This document shows, in pieces, positions 48,309 through 63,774 of a DNA stretch of 64,000 bases. Below the pieces are notes generated by a model that worked only from the letters and a program-made list of their open reading frames with translations, made no database searches and was not told the DNA's origin. The first letter of the stretch is position 1. Each line of letters opens with the position of its first letter. The position numbers were made by a program, and so were the translations under genes. Source of the stretch: Opisthocomus hoazin (Eukaryota > Chordata > Aves > Opisthocomiformes > Opisthocomidae); assembly GCF_030867145.1 (NCBI RefSeq), contig NC_134414.1, positions 130,398,465-130,462,464 on the forward strand, given 5' to 3'.

Positions 48309-51300
48309 ACGGTCCTACCATGTCAGGGCACTGACAGAAGAAAGCAGATTTCCCTTTTAACATTAAAGCATCCTACCGAGGCATGGGCCTTGGTGAAGGA
48401 GCTCCTAGAGAAACCCCAGAGGGCTCACTGGTCTGTGTGACCCTGCCTGCTCTCCATGTCCCTGGAGGCAGCAGGATGCTCCCCTGATATTCCCAGAGCT
48501 CCCCCCTGACAGTCACCTCCACACACCTGGCTCCAGCAGAGCTGGGGAAGCCCCATTTTACCTCCCTCCCAATGCCCAAAGAGGGTAGCCCACACACACA
48601 CAAACCTTGTGCTCTGTACTAGGGTATGGGCAGACCTCACCTGGCCACTCCAGACCCAGCAAGGAGAGCCCAGCACTGATCCCCTACGCAGGCAGCCAGG
48701 GCTTCTGCTCTTCCCAACAGGAGTTTCCCTCTAGAAAAGATCCAGTCTAAGTTATACTTTGAAGTCATCAGGCACCAAAGGGCGCTCTACCTCTGCAAAT
48801 TTCTAGTCCTTTATTCAGGCACATATCCTATAATCTTAATGCTGCTTTGGCTGAGTAAGGACTCAAAAAATAAATCCAACCTTATAATATGATTAACGTA
48901 ATATGGTCTGGACTAAGGCAGCCTTGAACTAATAAAAAGATAAACCAAGAGATATGCAGCAATGATGCATTCCAGTCTTTTACTTCATATTAAGTGTTTG
49001 GACAGATCTGATACCTTATCACACAAATCCACAATGAAATATCTCAGCATAGTATCAGTTTCACAACCAATAGTGCTTTAAGTACAGTCTACTCTTGAGT
49101 AGGTTTCCAAAATGGGAATCTTGATTTATTTTCTTTTAAGACACTTATAATATCAAAAGTCATCCCTTGCCTTTTGGTATTCAGGTGAGATTATTAAAAA
49201 TATCAAATAATCTTAAGACACTGTGTGTAATTTCTCTCCGTTTCCACTTACAGCAAATACAGCTTCTGCAACGTCGGGGTTTCTCCCTCCACAGGGATAT
49301 GCACACAGTGAAATCCTGGCCCAGCATCACAGCTGTCATCCCATCTTTCTCTTGCTGTACACTATGTTTTTCAGTAAATAAAGGAAACAAAGCACCAGAC
49401 TGCAGGACAGGTCTTTAACCTGAGACTCACTCTAAAAGCTGGCCATCTCAGCAGCTACGTACAGAGGAGTGGTGGCTGTGTACTTCTGGGAGACCCAGCT
49501 CCCCTCACAAGCTGTAGGAGCGGCTTGGCTGAGGTAAAGGCACTTCTACCTGTGCACACGTGTGAGCAGAAGCAGGTTAAAAGCTGGCTGGTCAGCACAG
49601 CGCACAGCAGCTCCATCATAGCCCTTGGCAGACAGCAAGACCAGCCTTCATCCCAGCAGGTCACATCATGCATCCCTATGAAAATTATTGCTGACATACC
49701 CTTATTACCATATGCTTCTCGGGGAAAGAGCGATTAGCTAGATGGTCCCAACCCCAAAACAGCTTTCACAACCTGGGAGCACAGCAGTTGCCCCTTCAAT
49801 CTATTAAAACTCCATAGGCAAGGAGGAAAGCAGCCCCAACATGTTCCATCAGTAATTAACTGCTTATTTATAGAAAGGAATCAATCAACAAATCTCTGTA
49901 CTTAGTAGAAACAGGCACTTCATTGCTATCACACTGTACTTACAAGTAACCTGAAGGATATCCTGCATGCACTCAAAATCCAAGGCTCTGTTTCAAGTTC
50001 TCTACAAATAATAGAAAATTCAGTAATTCCACTGCTATATAATTTATCTACTCTTTCAAAATAAAAATAAATCCCCGACTTTATTAACATGAAAAAACAA
50101 AAAAACCCTGAATATTTCATCATTAATCCTTGAAGGAATTTGCCACCATCTATTTCATTCTCTAATCTTACACAGTTTATTCATAAAAAAGTGATTTTCA
50201 CTCTGTATAATATTCAATAGTTTTGCAAGATTTCAGTATGATTTCAAACAGCTATTCTGGCCAGAACAAATATAAGACCACAGTGCTATGAATATATCCC
50301 ATAAAGCACTTTCCAAATGGTACCTCATTATGACTAAAAGACACCTTGCTCATTTCCAAATTCAAAATCTGTCTCCATTCCACAAATCCCTCTGCCTGTC
50401 TCACTATTTCATGCATTATTTGAGATCAGGCAAGCTGATCCTTCTAAACACTAATTTGAGAAGAGTTTTGGACACAGCCTGATTACAAGTTTTAGCAATT
50501 AACATCTAAGGAGCTTTCTCTCTTCATACAGAAAGACACAACGCATAAGCAAAACCACTTCTCCTCCCCTCTCCCCCAGAAGTTAGGGAGCCCCCACTCA
50601 CCCACAATTTGCTGCTGATATTTAAATAGCTGCACAGAGACAGAGTGGCTGCAAGACAACAGAAAAACTCAATAGAAAAGAACAAACTGCATATAGAAGG
50701 GCAAGTCCAAAGTTTACTAACCAGTCTATATACAAGCCAAATTCTGCTGTGGATTTCCCCAGGCTATAACTTCAGAGTCTGCCAAATTTACATTTCTCTG
50801 AACTAAAAAAAAAAAAAAGATAGACAAGTTTATTATTTATTATTAACCATCAAAAAAATAATTTTTCCCTATGTTTTTATCACTACTGTCCTCTTGTATG
50901 GAGCTCTGGAAATATCCTAGACTTGTTTTTTCCAAATTTAAGCCAACATCAGAACTTCACCATCAATGTGAAATTCCACAAAGGTCAGCTAGATTGCTAG
51001 CGCTTTTAAGCACAGAGGAGAAATAAGGCTATTTCAAAACAAAATATTCAATTTTATAAGTCATATGAAATTCTCATGCTTAGTTCAAAAGTGAAATGCT
51101 TTGCTCTCTTAAGAGGGGCTCTGCCTTTTTAGGAATGAGTTCTGAAGGTGCACAGTGACTGCTGGAGGGTCTGTGAAATTAATTCTACAGCCTAAATCAC
51201 TTTTTAAGGAAACAATTCAACCAAAGCACATTTCCATTGTTTAAGAACAGAGGAAGTCTTATACGCGATTAGACAAGTAGTTTATATACCCATATGCCTT

Positions 51301-54300
51301 GTCTAGAACATACCTCAACACCCAATGTTTCAAAAAAGTTCAGGAAAATAAAGGATGCTTAAAAGCACAATCTCAGCTGACAAAACACAAATAAGAAAAC
51401 CTGTCCCACAAAATAACCTGACAGAAGTCAGCTTGTACTCGTGACATATATTGGCATGTATAGGCTTAGACTTGGGAGGGATCTCATGGATTTCCTCTCT
51501 ACACATTATTATCATCCATATACAGCTATTATGTCCTCTCTTACCTGCCTGTTCAACCAGGCCTACACTAGTAATTTCAGTTCTTCTTACAATGAAATTC
51601 TGGAAGCCTGCAAACACTCCCCACCCCTTCTCCGGTTGCTTTGTGTTTCTCATACCTGTATTTATCTGCATTTTAAAATCCCCACACTTTCATTTTTCTA
51701 GCCATTTCTCAGTATTAAGCCCACATGAAGTCCCTTGGTATAAGCAATTCACACTACTAGCCAGATGCCTCTTCTGAAAGATGAGATTTAATTCAGAACT
51801 CAGCTAATGTAGATGAATAACTTGTATCATTCTATTACAACTAGTCAATGTGTGCTGTAGCCACAACAAAAAAAAAATTTTAAAAAAATCAATACTGCAT
51901 GAGAAATTCCTCCCTAGTATAATCAAATATACTCAAACACTTGGCTTAAAAGTTGTCCTGGCTATTTACATTACTGGCATCCAGAGAGAGCGTGCACCAG
52001 TTTTAAATAACTGAACAGTATTCAACCTCAGAACTGACTAGTTCACTTTCTATCTTGCCAAAACAATTGTAATTTAAATCTCTCCAATGTAAACTGTTAG
52101 CAGAACAGGGAGCACAAGTGAGAAAAACAATCATGAAATTATACTTGCACTGAAACATCACACAGAACCCAAATCCAGTTTATGCAGAGTTTTACCAAAG
52201 GCAAAAATGTGAGCTGAACAGATTGTAAATAACCCTAGCATTAGTTTCATCTGGGTACAGACCATAGAACCAAGATATATAAATCCCTGTTAGTCATACT
52301 AGCACACAACAACATACATCAAAGGACCAACATGTTTCAGTATCAGCAGAGGTAAACTTGAATGAAAAATGGCTGTGGTAACAAATTGTGAATTGGATTG
52401 AAAAAAAACCAAAACCACACAAGACTTCTTCAGCTTCTCTGGTTTTATATAAACTTCCCTGCTCAGTGGTAACAAGTATATTCTCCCAGTGCTTTAGAAC
52501 AGCATTAAAAAAAAGCTAATTTATTGCTTTAAAATTCGTCTCCATTTCACAATTTGTCTGCTTGTTGGTTTTAGATGTTTAAGCCCCTACTGGCAGAATC
52601 TACACCTAGATCTACAATCTACAGATGAGCTTCAGTTCACCTGGGGTTGTTTTGAAAAAGTTTTCATGTTGACCATAACAGACCTGACAACTTGCTGTGA
52701 AAATAAATCTGAAACTGAACTTGCTCTTGAATTATACACAGATTTTTTTATTTTCCCCTTAAACTAAAAAAAGTAAAAACCACTTTGTTACCACTTGCCA
52801 TCTTATGTTCAGCCACAGAAAGTTACTGTCCAAACACAAGACGCAAAGTTTAAGACCACTATTTCCAAATATACATGCACTTTATTAGCATTAGATGAAT
52901 CCTAAACATTATCCTACATATAACTGAGACACCTTTTTGAAGCCATTCCCAGCTCCTAGCCAAACCCACAGGCCCTATTCCTTTCTGTGAACAACGAGAT
53001 TATACTTAATCTTTCAGTACTTCAAGCAGTTTTCTTCTAGTGAGGCCTGCAGATTTTTCAGATGAGAAAAAGAGGATGTTTTTGACCTGAAAGGAACATT
53101 AATCTGGTCCTCTTGCTTTACAGCATAGCCTTTCCTTGTCTCCCTCTGCCATTAGCGTCTTCAACTAAATGCAGATGTCACCAGCCTTTCTTTAGCAAAG
53201 GGAAATAAGTGTCCCATTAAGTACTTAGAGGAGTGGACAGATTCTCCCATTCAGCTGGTTCCCTACACACTTGTTGGTGCTGAACAGCAAATCTTGTATT
53301 TCTGAGAAAGGGCCATCACAGAGAGGTTATTTTCCTCTAAGTGGTTTCCTTATTTCATCTGTTCTCAAGCTTAGTGTTAAGTTGCTGAAAGATTACCTCA
53401 TTCATAAGATTGGGAGCCTGTTAGCCTCCAGAGTGTAGGGTGAGGCAATAATTATTTGTTTGAAAAATACAGGTAGTTTAGCTTGCATCGCAAAGAAAAA
53501 TGCCTGAATTTACCATTATTCCAGGGGAGAACCCTGAAGCCTTTATTTCCTTTTCAGAGACTCAGAGGCCCTGCTCACAATGGTGAAAAATCGCATGCAG
53601 ATAGTCCCAGCTGCTGCTCACATTCCGTAAGAGCCCAAAGCGAATGGAAGCAAAGGGGCTGCCTGAGCAAGCGCTGCTGCAACCCATACGTGCGCCCGCA
53701 CCCTGGGGCTTCTCCAAGGAGCAAAGCGATCTCCGCATAAGGTAGGATGTGAGCTTGATGTACTTTTAATACACCAGTGAAGTTCCCCAAGCCAGCTTGG
53801 CTCCCCCGCTCCTTTGGTGTAATAAGGTTTTTTTGTTTTAGAGCTTGGTTTACGTTGCACTAGAACCTTCTTTTGGTGGTCTCTTATTTGTGGATTTTGG
53901 GGTTTTTTTAGACCTGCTTTTATCAAAGAAAAAAAGTAAGCAAGTGCAGAGCCAGTGCAACAAACGCACAGCTTCCCATGCTTATTCAGGCCATAGACAG
54001 ATTTCCAAGGCCACTCTGCATAAGATTTTTCCTGGGTAAATACAGCTGCTGTTTTGGTTACTAGGACAATTTTCTATAATTTCATGTGAGAGTAAAACTT
54101 CAAAACAATCAGACTATTACGTGTTGGGAAACCCTAATCAAAGAGAGAGAAAGAGTGACAGACATCAGAAAGATTTTTCCACAGAAGAGCCTTGACCTGT
54201 TCCTTCTAGGTTGTACCTACTATCAGAATACAAAAACAGCAAACTGCCCCTAGGAAGAAAACAGCTCTCTACACAACCTCTGTGAACCAGGTTTAAGATA

Positions 54301-55194
54301 CACATTCATTATTTTGCAGAAGGAATGTTCAAGCAGGATCAATATGCCATCAAGACAAAAGAAGAGTATAAATTGTCCTGAGAGTTGGTCAGAATTTTCT
54401 TTACTGTCATCCAGGGAACTAAAAACAGAGCAGGAGGCATATTAAAAGCATGCTTTTATAAGCCTAATCAGTAGGTTGGAAAATGAGTTTCACAAAGAGA
54501 TAATGAGCTCCCAAATCATAATTTGCCAAGGGTACATCGATTTTCACTGATCTTCAGATCACTTACGAGCATCCAGCGCAAGAACTCCTTTCTACCCCAG
54601 GCCCCACCAAGCAGAGGCCTGGGCCAGAGCAGGCTCCACCTATGCAAGGAGGAGTTACCAGTTTAATGATTGCATGAGCTAAAAGGTCATGAACTCGGAT
54701 CCAGTCAAGATAGATATTTCATGGTCATTACCAAAGCTGAGAAGGCAAGCATTTTCATGCCCTGTTGAATAAACATTTTGCTTCCCCTCTTGGGTGTCTT
54801 CACAGTGATAGTAAAGGGCTAATCATATCAGTTACCACAGAATCAGTCACGCTCCCATCACTGTGGGTTTACCAACCCCAAAGTCACTGTTCTCGTTACC
54901 CTCTACACTCAGCAACCATTAGGGTGTCCACCCAGTCCATGCGAGAGCAGACTGAAGGTCACTCCTCCAGCTCAAGGAAGAACATCTCCCCTTGGAGACC
55001 GCTTCCCTTAGGTCAGAGGATAAAATCTGCTCCTGGGTTAGTCACAACAGGTTTTGTGCCCACCAACTCCTACTGAACTGCATATACAAAGACTTTAATA
55101 TCAGTTATGGCAAGTGAGAGAATAATCCAGTTTAGCGTATGCTCTAGACCAGTGCCCAAAGCACTTCCTGAAAAACAGGAGAGAGTTGAAATAA

Positions 55195-55265
55195 AGCCCT
55201 CAGTCTAGAGGGGCATTAAACCTGGGTCTTCCACATCTTAGTCTAGTAGCCAGACCATTGGGCTA
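55195..55265 (-). repeat. Possible ancient tRNA-derived SINE-like fragment
   Basis: On plus the run includes AAACCTGGGTCTTCCACATC, followed by a TTAGTCTAGTAGCCAGACCATTGGGCTAAC stretch. In reverse complement this gives a tRNA-like arrangement: a 'ccaatggtctggctac' A-box-like part, then 'gacccaggtttaatgcc', resembling the GGTTCGAATCC B box. It is consistent with an old SINE head. The family was not determined. Confidence 0.4.
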
Positions 55266-58200
55266 ACAGAGAGGAGCTATGGCAGAGGCAGATTTCTATC
55301 AGGGCATCCAAAATTTGTTACACGTTACATCACAAGAGTGACATAATAGAAGTTAAATACATGGACTTTTCATTCAAGTTTATGTTTGATTTCTTCTTTT
55401 ACGACAGCACATGAAAGCCATAAACACATCTACTTTCTTGCTACTGTGAATTAGGCTTGCTTTCCTCTCCCACCCAATATCACCAATCCACAAATGCCCT
55501 ATGCTGAAAGGACTGACTGGATTTTTCCAGAAGGAAAAAGGATGGAATCAGAGGGAACAGTCCTGTCATCTGACACCTCTTTACATTATGTTCTTTCCAT
55601 TCCTCTCTGTGGATCTTAGAGTTAGGTATGTACAAAATGCAATGTTCATCCCTTCTCACTTCGTTCACTCTCTAGAGCTTTCATCTTATTTGGTTGTACC
55701 CTGCTGTTGTCTTGGGTACTAATTGTTTGACATCCTGTTATCTCACTTGTTTACTGCGTAGTAGGTACAATTTTCTCTTGTTAAGGGTTATCCTCAACCT
55801 AGGACTTCATGGCATTCCAAATGAGCTATTTTGTTTGCCAGGGCAAAATTCATTTTAAAATTTTGTTTATCTTTAGTGGTTATTTATCTTCTGCTAGGGA
55901 GTAATTAACAAATGGTAGAGGTTTGGGGGATTGTTTTTTTATTTTAATTTAGTGTTGCATTCAAAAGTTTATTATCACTTAAATCCTTGTTTTTCTCTAT
56001 CAAAAGGAACAGACTTGGGGAGAGAGGGCTCTGCTCTTTGCATATACTCTTTCTTTTCTCAATTCTGTCACACCTCTGAAGAAGTCAGGCTTTCTCCAAG
56101 TTGCTCATTTCAGGGGAGAAGGAAGATGAGGACCCTTGCCTTAGTAGTTGGGAAATTAAGATCAGATATTGAGGACTACATGACTGGGGAAAAAAAAACA
56201 TCGTGCAATAAATCCTGTTACTCTCTTTATTGTATTGTTTGAACACATATTTAATAGCACAGTTTATCACACTCCAGAAGAAACGGCCTACTCCAACTTC
56301 TGCATCGAGAGATCTCAGAGAAGCTGTAGCTTTCCTCCTTTGTTCATTAGCTGAACATGCCCATCCCCAGATCTTAGCAGGTGTGTCTGAATTGGTATGA
56401 CTACTTCCCCCTTTGAACTGCCATTCTCAGAAATACTCTGGTTTTGTCCCATCTCTGTAGTTACATTATGAGCATTTGCAAAGCAACATCTTGGGACTGA
56501 AGATGAAAACACACTGGTGGTGCAGCATTAGAGACTTTCGTTTTTATCTTTTCCTCTATGCAAAACCAGGGAAAAAAGCTACGAAGCTGATGTTTTGAAC
56601 TTCACACTCATTTTGTGGAGAAAACATGGAGGAAATGAATATTGCAAATCTTCATTAATCAGTACATTATGGAAAGATAGTGTAGGCTAAATATCAGGAT
56701 TGCCCGTTAAGTACAATAGCAACAGATCAAAATAAATGCTACAATACTGAATGAAAACATTACAAAACACCATTGCAATTAGAGTTCGTTCTTTTAAATA
56801 ATCTATAAAATCAAAAAGTGAGACAAATGTATCCTCTCATGAATTACAGCTCCCCTTGATCTATTTCTTCCCTCACTATTAAATCCATTGCATTATTTAT
56901 TCATACAAGTGCTTTAATCAAGATAACCACTCAGAAGTTGTTTCATTTAAAAGAATGCAGCGTTAAACACAGCAGTAACAGATCACAACAATTTGCAGCC
57001 CACGGTGATGTACGGCAGCACAAAAAACTAGCTGTATTGAGGACACATGACATGGTTACAGCTGAGAAAGTCATTCTGTGGTGTAAAAAGGAAGAGTTTT
57101 TTTTTTTTTAATAAAGAAATACTGTTGTGAGAGACAGCCCTCCCCTTTATACTCGACCCTGGGACCCACACCAACAACGCTGCATCACCAACCATAGTTT
57201 GAAGGCTTATTCTGCAAGACAAGACACTATTTAATTTAGGCACGTTTCAAGCATGCAGCCCTGCCTGTAGGGAGCCAGGCTGCAGCAGCAGGGGACCCCA
57301 ATCACTTTGAAAAGCCTAGCCAAGAATCAGGTAAATACGCAGCATATTAACATGGACAAAACACCACTCTGTTGTGGCTACACAATTCACACAAGTTCTG
57401 CTGTGCTTTTAAGTGCAGAGCCGGGGTGGCTGACACGATGCGGGGCTAGCCACAGACCCACACTGTCATTATCAGCCACACAGGGATAAGAATTCTTCCC
57501 AAAACAAGGCTTTTTAGGTAAACTCTTGGATTTGTGAGGTGCTTGGACACTACAATGAAGAGTAGTATTACATTCCTTAAAAAACATATCTGAGTTAAAC
57601 TACGCATGTTGTCATAAAGTGCACACTGAATGCTATACACTCAAGTAACACGTCAGAGTAGTGAGGTTACACACATTGTTTGAAATAGTCTTGACAGGCT
57701 GAAATACAGTCAATGACGGGCTATTTTGTCATGTGGAAAGAATATCAAGATTGTTTTAAAATCTATTTGGCTGAAAGAAATATTGCCAGGTTAAGTGTTC
57801 TTGTTGCATTTTTCAAGCCATTTTTAGCCTTCTTCAAAACTTAAATTTAAATCAGAAGAAGTGTTGGTAAAGTCATGTTCAACAGAAGTTTTATTTCTTT
57901 CTCTACATGTTCTCACATTGTGGCTGGAGAGTCTCCTGTACTTTATCATGTCTGAAGGTACCTATTCTTTTCTCTCCACTTTTTTGAGCAGTCAAAACAA
58001 AATCAGATTAAAAGGGACCAAAAGAGTAATATGTTGGCTGTTGAGAATATCTCAAAATGTTAAATAAACCATTAAAAGGGCATCAGGGTTTGGGGATTTT
58101 CTCAGCTTGATACATCTGCAAGACGTATGAAAGAATCTGAATTCCATAGAAAATTCTGAATTTCATTTCCATTTCAAATCGGGGTGCTGGAGAAATAAGG

Positions 58201-61200
58201 AAATAATTTTCCTAAGATAAGGGTGGGTGGGTTTTTTTTTTTTCCCCCTGTGAAATGGAGAAATCCATTTCTCAGCCAGCTGGCTCCATTAGCTCCCTCT
58301 GAAATCAAGTCACTAAGAGATATAAAAACTTGTAAGTAACAAAAAGGAATACATTGAACACTCCAACTAAATTGGAATACAGACAGATTTAAAATTAGAA
58401 CAGAGAAAAGAACATATGAATAACGATGGGTTACAAAACAGAGAAGTGGCAAGAACTTTAGCAATGTTATTCCTGAATAAATTACAAATGACAGCTTCAA
58501 GAGCATCCTTGTAACAAAGGAGAGCTGCAGACCTACAATGAACTTAAAAGAAATACCAGAGACAGCTAGAAACCTCGTATCAGATTGCAGAGCTACAGAA
58601 ACTGAAGTTCATGTTTTAGAAATGCGTCAGACAAACATAAAAGCTCTCTAAAATAAAACCTTAGACTTGTGTAACAAATCTTTTCATACATAAAATTATA
58701 CTATTTTTCCCTCAGCAGGACCAGTGTACAACCTCGAAGACAGTCACATAAGAGATAAAGAACCACTCTTTTGATGTCATAATAGGTGTAAGCTCATGGC
58801 AACAGCATTACCAACAGTAAAAAAGAAAGGGAATCCAAAGAAAGTAGATGTAAACTTAAAATTAAGTACAACTCTAATCACTAGTGATTATAATAGTCTC
58901 TGAACAAATGCATCAGGATGTGATCTTGTGTCTGTTTTAAGGCAGTACATTCACAGACTATAACTACACTTGTAGTTTAAGCTAGCGCACAGGAAGATTA
59001 TAAAAGGCCTACTGTTTTTAAACTTCATGCAAGAAAATTTTTCCACATAGTCCACATCATTTTCAGCTTTACTTACAAACAACAGTAATTACTATTGCTT
59101 TTTATTATTATGTGCAAAAAGCCTCTCTCTCTAGATGAAAGCATGCTACTTGTAATATGAATATATTCGGGAAAACAATTGTGCTTTGGAGAGTTTACTG
59201 TCTACTTTAATACCAAATACTATAAGCAGGCATAAAAATAATATATGAAAGGAATATGCAACATTATGCACATTTTAAAAAACTTAGATTCATTTTTTCT
59301 TAAATAAATATCATTTCCAATTCTTTCAGCTTTGTATTTCTATTTTCTTTCAGCTAAAGCTCTAAAGAGCTTTATCTAGTTAAAGCTCTGTAGATAAAAT
59401 CCATTTATTATTCTATACTGTTTCTATTGTAATAATGCTACATTTGTGCCAGACTGCATAAACACCAAGATGATAGCATCTGTCCCAAAGACTTTGTAAT
59501 TATATTTGCAGTACATGAGACCATGGGGATACAGACAGGACAGCCAGTAAACAATGAGACCCCACTATGCAGTGTGACTTGTGGTCTTCAGTCGTGGTTC
59601 CTCAGGCCCTTCTCTTGGGGTAGCAGGGGAATTAAGCCAATTTCATCTCACCCCCCAACCCCTCGCTCTCAGCCTTCCCATGCTCTTCCCCGTTGTGCTG
59701 ATGCATCTCTTCTGGGAACGGCAGAGAAATGTCTTAGACCATAAACAGTCCAGCCAAGGTTTGTGCAGGCCTTAAGGCAAAGGAGAGGAACAGGGAAGTA
59801 GATTTAGAGGTATTTGCTAGGATTTCTTCCCTGGTATGAGAGGAAGCAAAAAGATGAAGATCCTTCTGGAAGATTTAACCAGGACACATCACCGGTTAGA
59901 GGGAGAACACAGCATTCTCAGTACCAAGTGAAGAAAGAGCTACAACAGCTAAAGCTCTGAAGGACCTCGGCAAAGAGCAGACAGAAATCAGTGCAAAAGA
60001 AGGCAGCAGGAAGTCAACAAAGAAACCGGCAACACTGTACACCCAGCCTGGCACTGCCAGCTAAAACCATGCTTTTAGCATCCTAGAGGACAGGTACAGC
60101 ATGAATGTACTCAGCAAGCCTACAGAAAATGTTCCAGAGATGGGGGCTGCATTAAGACACTGAGCCTAAGGACAAGAATGCTCTCATTTGCTCGCATAGC
60201 TAGGAAAAGCTTGGAGATTTCACAAAAGGGATCTGCAGTACTTACACACTGCCTGGAGATAATCACATTAACTCAGGTCAATACACTTGGGTATGTATAT
60301 AAATGTTTGGAAGCAGTTATTCCCAGAATTCACTTATTTCTACTTATACTCATGGTGTTTCTATACACACAGTAAATTAAAGCATTTCATCACTTTATCT
60401 CAAAAATCTACATTAATTAGTACCAGACAAGGACTCTCCATTAATAAATACCTCAACTGCTCCTACTGGGCTTAGACAAGGTTCCATAACAGTGTTATTC
60501 AGGAAAAAAAAAAAATCTATGGACTATACACAAGAGAAAAACAAAACTGACTATCACCATAAATACCTAGATCTGATTTATAAGTCGTAACTTTGCAAGG
60601 ACAGCTGACCTTGCAGGCAGATTCTTTTACGGTAAAAATGTTTATTCCAAGGATATGAAACACCACACAATTAATGATGCAGATAGACTTAGCTTTCAAT
60701 AAAAGTTTCATGTGAGTTCATTTATCTACTTAAGTTAGCATAGCAAATTTATTAAGAACTACTGGAGCTAAAATACACCTATGGGAGTAATAAATAGGCC
60801 ACACAATTTTTGCATGCCCTAAAAAATCCCTACCAACCAGCATAGCACTTCAGGTCAGTTAAGTTTTGTGCCTGAATATTTATGCTAGGGAAAATTTAGG
60901 CAGAGACTCAGGTGATACTTCAGTCTATTTCTATGCATATATGTACTCAGTCTTCTAGTAACTAGTTGATGAAGCAGACTTAGCAGCTCTACTGGATTGG
61001 ACTACCTTTTATTTACACAATATTTCATTGCCCTTACCTTTAAGTTATTTACCTGGGAGAAAAATTCTCTCAGCTTAGATCCAGCCTAAGGTCTTTTAAG
61101 CACGAAGTAGGAACAACACAGTAGGTTGGATATGCCTATAAGTCAGTCTTGCACAGATCAGGACAGAAGGGGGAGTGCCTGGAAGCAAGCATAAGAGGGA

Positions 61201-63774
61201 CAAAAAAATTCATAGCTACCAGCAGCACTAGTACAGAGAAGTCAGCAACATAATCCAGTGCTATGACAAAGCGGGAAGCAGGAAGAAAATGGGGTACAGT
61301 CAGTTAAATACCATGATTACTTTCATCAACATTCACATTTCTCAACACTTTCCATTGCATCCTAAGACTCTCCTTCAGAAGATCAGACTTCACAAACACC
61401 TTGAAAGCATCTCAGAAAACTCTGATAAACAGAAGTCAGAATACACATCCTGCCAACAAACACGAGTTTTTCATTTACGTGAGAAAGTAAAACCCATGTG
61501 GTAGTCTCTGGTAATCAGTTACAGATATTCAGAATCCTTCTAAGTCCATGATGTAGCTCATCTACCTTTTTTGGTAATCACCCTCTACTACAGCCACTCA
61601 ACTGTATTTCTGTAACTTTCAGTGCTGTTCCTGTCTATGACCCATTTGACTTAAATATGTAAACCAAGGTAGACCATCTCCCTTTGTTTTTCATGCACCA
61701 ACTACCACCAGCTCCCCCGCTTTCCTAAGCAAATCAAGGCCAGCCCAGGTTACTACTGCTATGCTCCATATCCCCCAAAACCTCAGTTTTAAGTCCTCTG
61801 CTCACACCCCTTTGTTCTGAACACTGGACCTCTCCAGCCCTTTGCTTTTTCGTGTCAAATTTGTACCACATCTCAGATACAAGCATGCAAGTCAGAACTG
61901 GGTAAATGTACCAGTAAAACCCCACAGAATTCAGAGCAGAGAAGCTGAGTCTCACTTATGCGTGAGGCCAAGACTAACCTGATTTAATGCGAGACAGCAG
62001 CACTAGATACTGCTGACTGACTTTTTAATCTGTGCTCCAATCAGAACAAGCATCTTCCGTCTTCCACAAGACAATACAAAACAAAAAAAGAATCCACAAA
62101 CTCTAAAGAACATCCAGCTAGGAATCAAGTTGAGTTCTCCACAGAACAGGCATAGTTTGCATGCTTCCCTGGTACACAAAAGCTTGCGTCAGTTTATTTC
62201 CATCAATTTAGTTCCCCCTTTTTCTGCAACACACTTCATGTTACCGTTCCTTCTCTTCTCCATTCAGGAAGTGGTAGAACACAGCACATTTTGTCATAGG
62301 AAAACTGTTTTGGATGGACTGAACATGATACCGGCCAAAAAAAAAATCAAAATAAATAAAATCAGTTGGCATCTAGTAAGGGGGAGACAGGAACATATGA
62401 TGTAAAGCAGTGGGAGATGTTTTCTGATTTCAAGAAAAGTTAGTGCAAAGCTCAGACTTCATAAGTACAACTCCAAAAACGCCATGTCTTGTTTGGACCA
62501 GCTTTCCTTTGAGAAAGCGAGAGGCTTAAGCAGGAATCTCTCCCTACAGTTTTCGTTTCTGCTCCTAGAATCTGAGACTAACTCAGAAGCATTATACAAG
62601 CATTTAATGTATAGCTTTATTTAAATCTACTGTGCAAACCACAGCATCACATTTTCAACAGTTGAAGAAATGATTACAAAACTAAGTGGTCTTGCAGTAA
62701 TAAAATGGGATCAAACATTATCTGCTGGAACTAGCAGCACCCACTTATACCAAATTTTTTTCAGGCACCAGCTGTTACACACTCTAGCTCTATGGAAGAT
62801 GAGTTCAGACACAAAAATGAAGGAAATAAACACAAAAGGAAAGCATTTAGGGTGCTTGGAGATCAAAGAGACTAAAGAAATACGATTTGAAAAAAAAAAA
62901 CCAAACTTGTACTTCATTGTGGAATATCAAGACACCTGAGGCTCAAACAACCTAAATATATTACGGACAAATGTCCTGAATTTTGGTATACTTTTCCTTA
63001 ATCTAGGAATAGGATTTGAAAAATGAACAGGAAAAATCTTTCTATATTTCTTCCTGTTGAAACTCCATTAACTTCTAGGAACAATTGTGCTCTCAACCAG
63101 GCAGACTACACGGAAAGGACATGCTTGCAAAATGTAAAAGCAAACCTTTTCCAACCCTCATAATTAAATTTGGAAATCCAAAAGCAGTTGTAGAAACATG
63201 CCTGATTTACAATGCTGTACCATTTGTAAAACTACATTTAAAAGATTTCCATATGATAGAAATACATCAATTTGCACTAGTAACCTCACAAAAGACGACA
63301 GATACTTTATCCAGTTTTGCAAAAAAGGATCTTCCAAACACCATTACACACAATATCACATGTGCCATGAACAGCATCAACTCCAGACAGAGTTCTAAGA
63401 GCTGCACTAACTAGAAAGGTACTATTATTTTAGGTTTAAATTCCTTGGACAAGAACCACCACATTTTCAAGCAGCTGAGATATTTTGAAGGCCAAGTCCT
63501 GCACATGCAGGTTCTTGGCACAATATAATTTATTAAAAAAAACAACCAAACTGTGGTCAGTAAAGAGTGTGCATTTCTTAAACTACAATAATAGAGTTGT
63601 GAATAGCCAATTGCATCAGTTGGTTCGTTGCATACAATTACACACTGAATACATATCAAGTAAAAATTGTTCTTAATAAATTTACAAACTACATGTTTTC
63701 TCATGCATGGCAGCCACTGCTAACACATGCTTGACATTTCATAAAGGTATTGCTTTCAGTTATTTCAATGAAAT

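Larger units (their letters stand above)
38101..63774. other. Noncoding or unassigned DNA upstream of the ZPLD1 coding exons
   Basis: About 25.7 kb without a supportable gene. It may hold ZPLD1 5' noncoding exons and promoter, which could not be recognised. It includes a poly(T) run, a CTC microsatellite, a SINE-like fragment near 55.2 kb and several unexplained minus-strand frames near 38.8, 40.1 and 41.9-42.5 kb (see findings). Confidence 0.5.

Noticed and set aside
48373..48676. GC-richer stretch with two overlapping minus-strand frames as a gene
   Set aside because: Trp/Gly-rich translations in both frames reflect base composition; no domain or splice signals fit.
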